From NCBI GenBank assembly GCA_022560735.1, contig JADFSO010000027.1, forward strand, positions 1 to 35,276: a stretch of 35,276 bases of DNA, read 5' to 3'. How positions within the stretch are numbered: the stretch's first letter is position 1; every line of letters starts with the position of its first letter. Below are positions 34,894 through 35,276 of the stretch, piece by piece. The translations under genes were made by a program, and so were the position numbers. Source of the DNA: Pseudomonadota bacterium (GTDB taxonomy: Bacteria > Pseudomonadota > Gammaproteobacteria > Steroidobacterales > MnTg04). The notes beneath the pieces are model-generated. The model worked only from the letters and a program-made list of their open reading frames with translations, made no database searches and was not told the DNA's origin.

Positions 34894-35276
34894 GTGAGCG
34901 CCGATGCTCCGCATGTGAGCAGCACCAGCAAACCGCTCAGCGCCGCCAGGGCGATGTTCGGGATACTCGCCGCCCAATTGGGCGTCGGTCTTTTGCTGGC
35001 AGCGATCGGTGGCTTGTTCGCAGGGAGGACTGCGGCCTATTCCGGTCTGATTGGCGGCATGATTTGCCTGTTGCCAAACACATTTCTGGCTTTAAGAATT
35101 ATTGCGGCTGGCATGAAGCGCGAGCCGAGGGCATTGCTACGCGGCGCGTACGCGGGCGAGGCCGGGAAAATGATGCTCAGCGCCATGCTGTTCATCGTGG
35201 CATTCACGCTGGTCAGGCCATTGGCGCCAGGCTGGCTTTTTGCCGGATTTATCGCTACCCAGGGCGTGATGTGGGT
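34894..35276 (+). CDS. atpI: ATP synthase subunit I (partial, cut by window end)
   Basis: The reading frame opens with GTG at 34894, preceded by AGGGG, and runs off the window after 127 codons. The product begins MSADAPHVSSTSKPLSA and has hydrophobic segments FGILAAQLGVGLLLAAIGGLF, YSGLIGGMICLLPNTFLAL and MLSAMLFIVAFTLVRPLA. These match the AtpI family, with the conserved GGMICLLPNTFLA. AtpI is an inner-membrane protein that helps assembly of the c-ring of F-type ATP synthase. Position after parB is the usual one in gammaproteobacteria, and the atp operon would be expected to follow outside the window. Confidence 0.9.
   Translation, partial: MSADAPHVSSTSKPLSAARAMFGILAAQLGVGLLLAAIGGLFAGRTAAYSGLIGGMICLLPNTFLALRIIAAGMKREPRALLRGAYAGEAGKMMLSAMLFIVAFTLVRPLAPGWLFAGFIATQGVMW

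Noticed and set aside
33006..34894. A parS site near parAB
   Set aside because: I looked for the TGTTTCACGTGAAACA-type palindrome and saw no match; CACGTG alone at about 15608 is not enough.
1..35276. tRNA, rRNA or CRISPR array
   Set aside because: No cloverleaf, rRNA-like stretch or regularly spaced repeats were seen in the intergenic regions by eye.

Overview
The window looks like a chromosomal segment of a GC-rich gammaproteobacterium, probably an uncultured marine or sediment lineage. The main clue is the set mnmG, rsmG, parA, parB and atpI, which forms one conserved origin-proximal block in many proteobacteria. Supporting clues are a YdgA-type DUF945 protein, a GlyGly-CTERM surface protein, an OppABCDF-type peptide transporter and a PrpBCD methylcitrate cluster. 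The species cannot be named from this sequence alone.

Layout. Positions 1-1135 hold an IS110-family transposase gene preceded by a long, perfectly paired stem that could be part of a bridge-RNA-like leader. A bidirectional terminator separates it from a small exported DUF4440/SnoaL-like protein (minus strand). Positions 2141-7588 form an exported redox or surface cassette: a membrane cytochrome b fused to a five-heme cytochrome c, a membrane-anchored FG-GAP/UnbV (CRTAC1-like) beta-propeller, and a transglutaminase-like TPR lipoprotein. On the minus strand follow a choice-of-anchor B (LVIVD) protein with Calx-beta domains and a GlyGly-CTERM tail, and a membrane GGDEF diguanylate cyclase with a degenerate I-site. 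Next come three minus-strand genes joined by ATGA overlaps: an exported alpha/beta hydrolase, a NatA-like ATPase and a NatB-like permease.

From 15118 nearly everything runs on the plus strand. mnmG is followed by a tightly packed oppABCDF operon. A convergent DUF945 gene, a glutathione peroxidase, two small class I cytochromes c and an MBL-fold hydrolase come next. An acrylyl-CoA reductase (AcuI) gene then precedes prpB, prpC and prpD, which together would carry acryloyl-CoA to propionyl-CoA and then to pyruvate plus succinate. A thioredoxin/NHL-repeat protein (NHLRC2-like) overlaps rsmG, after which parA, parB and a truncated atpI complete the classical block.

The most striking architectural point is that mnmG and rsmG, commonly neighbours, lie about 15 kb apart with transport, redox and propionate genes between them. 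Other signals not explained by the genes are: a two-hairpin element found before both acuI and prpD; a 15-bp inverted repeat before prpB; and a strong promoter followed by three hairpins, one terminator-like, in the leader of atpI. I saw no tRNA, rRNA, CRISPR array or consensus parS site.
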